Shown here piece after piece: positions 62,652 through 64,000 of a DNA stretch of 64,000 nt (the first letter of the stretch is position 1; each line of letters begins with the position of its first letter). Both the position numbers and the translations under genes were made by a program. Under the pieces are notes generated by a model. That model worked only from the letters and a program-made list of their open reading frames with translations, did not search any database and had not been told where the DNA came from. Source of the stretch: Erythrobacter sp. (GTDB lineage Bacteria > Pseudomonadota > Alphaproteobacteria > Sphingomonadales > Sphingomonadaceae); assembly GCF_035194505.1 (NCBI RefSeq), contig NZ_CP136573.1, positions 496,001-560,000 on the forward strand, given 5' to 3'.

Positions 62652-63848
62652 ATGATCGCTACATCAGACGGAAAAGCAATGCTCGAAGGGGTTAAGGTCC
62701 TCGACCTGACCAGCGTGGTATTCGGGCCCTACTGCACCCAATTGCTCGCCGACCTTGGGGCTGAAGTGACGAAGATCGAAGCACCTGGAAGCGGGGATTC
62801 GTTCAGATGGTCCGGCAAGGCGGTCGCGACTAAGGGGATGAGCCCGGGGTTCATGACGATCAACCGCGGCAAGAAATCTGCGGTCCTGAACCTCAAAGAG
62901 CCTGATGATAATGCAATCTTGAAGGGCCTCCTGCGCGTCACAGACGTTTTCATACTGAACATCCGCGGCAAGGCAGCCGAGCGGTTAGGACTCGACTACG
63001 CCAGTGTGAAGGCGATCAATCCGGAGATCATCTACGTCCATTGCCTCGGCTTCGCTCAAGATGGGCCTTATGCCGATCTACAGGCCTACGACGACGTGAT
63101 CCAGGCAGCTAGCGGCACCACGAGTTTGCTGAGTCGGGTAGATGGCGATCCGCGTGCGCGTTACCTTCCTTCGCTCATTGCGGACAAGGTTGCTGGCCTG
63201 CATGGAGCCTATGCCGTTTTAGCAGCAATTATACATAAGCTACGCACCGGTCACGGCCAACGTGTCGAAGTCCCGATGTTCGAGGCATTCACCAGCTTCA
63301 TGCTGCTTGAGCACCTTGCGGGTGAAACATTCGACCCGCCGAATGCTCCGACCTGCTATGGCCGTCAGGTCGATCCCGATCGGCAGCCTTTTCCTACCTC
63401 AGACGGCTATATCAGTATCGTCGCTTATACCGATGAAGCGTGGCCGCGCATCTTTGAGATGCTTGGGAATCCGAGCTTTCTCTCGGATGAGCGGTTCGCA
63501 ACCTTTAAGCTGCGGTCCATCAATATAGCGGCTCTCTATCAGGAGATTGCGCGACTAACGCAGAACTTCACTACAGCGGAGTTACTCGTGCTTTGCCACG
63601 GAGCACAGATACCAGCTCAAGCAGCGCGTGATATCTCCGAAATCAAGAATGATCCCCATCTCGAAGCTACCGGCTTCTTTAAACGCCGCACCCATCCGAC
63701 GGAAGGTGACTATTTCGAGACACAGCCACCGATCCGCTTCGACGACTATGAGCGTCCGGTTCTCGATCACGCGCCAAAGCTAGGTGAACATTCCGAAGAG
63801 GTGCGCTTTGTCGCCAACGAACACCACACAATGCATCGGGCGCCCTGA
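62652..63848 (+). CDS. CaiB/BaiF family III CoA-transferase
   Basis: A 398-residue enzyme moving CoA between carboxylic acids. The family features are VLDLTSVVFGPYCTQLLADLGAEVTKIE, DSFRWSG, VHCLGFAQDGPYADLQAYDDVIQA with the nucleophile Asp region, and VEVPMFEAFTSFMLLEHLAG. Start at 62652 (GAGGTG upstream); an ATG at 62679 is also possible. GC is markedly lower than in the rest of the window (many AT-rich third positions), suggesting a horizontal origin. It lies 53 bp from the IS right end. Confidence 0.85.
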   Translation: MIATSDGKAMLEGVKVLDLTSVVFGPYCTQLLADLGAEVTKIEAPGSGDSFRWSGKAVATKGMSPGFMTINRGKKSAVLNLKEPDDNAILKGLLRVTDVFILNIRGKAAERLGLDYASVKAINPEIIYVHCLGFAQDGPYADLQAYDDVIQAASGTTSLLSRVDGDPRARYLPSLIADKVAGLHGAYAVLAAIIHKLRTGHGQRVEVPMFEAFTSFMLLEHLAGETFDPPNAPTCYGRQVDPDRQPFPTSDGYISIVAYTDEAWPRIFEMLGNPSFLSDERFATFKLRSINIAALYQEIARLTQNFTTAELLVLCHGAQIPAQAARDISEIKNDPHLEATGFFKRRTHPTEGDYFETQPPIRFDDYERPVLDHAPKLGEHSEEVRFVANEHHTMHRAP

Positions 63849-64000
63849 GGCAAACACGACATTTCCACGGGCGTAGCGCTGGGGTCAGAATTGCGAGCCT
63901 GTCGCGCTCCTGATCAAGCATTTCGATGGACCGGCGCGGTCATGCGTTCGGCCGGCTCGGATTTTTCCAGTTCATCTAAAAAAAATTTCGCGCTGGGGTA
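63849..64000. other. End of window, no gene recognised
   Basis: The 152 bases after the CoA-transferase contain no convincing coding frame, and an A-rich/T-rich run near 63977-63989. They may be part of another mobile or acquired segment, but I cannot assign it. Confidence 0.5.

Overview
The window is a GC-rich (mid-60s percent by eye), densely packed stretch of an alphaproteobacterial chromosome. Gene content and order point to the Sphingomonadales, probably an Erythrobacter- or Porphyrobacter-like genus. This rests on recognised families (DOMON-like protein, Vgr-related HExxH protein, PhaR, CoxE/MoxR pair, eukaryote-type ProRS, DUF6445 oxygenase), not on a database search. No rRNA, tRNA or CRISPR array was found. 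A perfect 16-bp parS site at 20573-20588 argues for chromosomal, possibly origin-proximal, DNA.

Layout. 1-6.4 kb: 3' part of ppdK, a methyltransferase, comF, a strongly structured candidate ncRNA on the minus strand (3209-3402), hisI, a MerR regulator and an acyl-CoA dehydrogenase. 6.4-16.5 kb: a hydrolase, two divergent M20 peptidases, an Ala/Pro-rich protein, an MFS-cysK-dienelactone hydrolase operon, a PilZ protein, tyrS, a DOMON-like protein and TspO. 16.5-26.9 kb: a DUF1343/NamZ protein, a CoxE-like VWA protein and its MoxR ATPase separated by a soluble chemoreceptor, parS and a small secreted orphan; then a SxxK serine hydrolase, a GT87-like membrane protein and parE. 26.9-36.8 kb: lpoA-like gene, rsmI-yraN-gshB-dedA, hemW-xerC, a CAP-domain protein, rph-rdgB and hrcA-grpE. 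36.8-47.2 kb: a membrane protein with an HExxH protein, a PCu(A)C chaperone, dnaK-dnaJ, a DUF6445 protein, a patatin-like protein, radA, cvpA and a NifU-like protein. 47.2-60.7 kb: an MHS transporter-alr pair, phaR, proS, an M28 peptidase, rnr, a universal stress protein, and a pdhC-thioesterase-lpdA-methyltransferase cluster.

The last 3.3 kb is different. A DUF11-type surface-protein gene with a frameshifted signal peptide is cut at 61073 by an IS3-family element (61074-62598) whose second transposase frame is also frameshifted. No target duplication flanks the element, and the gene beyond it is a class III CoA-transferase of clearly lower GC and different codon use. This looks like an IS-marked rearrangement or transfer junction.

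Themes. Translationally coupled ATGA/TGATG overlaps are common: MFS/cysK, cysK/hydrolase, hemW/xerC, rph/rdgB, rsmI/yraN, lpdA/methyltransferase. Four convergent gene pairs end in interlocked stop codons within a single CTAG or TTAG. Protein quality control (hrcA-grpE, dnaK-dnaJ) is split into two transcription units, with a heat-shock-like promoter ahead of dnaK. The most promising undescribed item is the 3209-3402 RNA.
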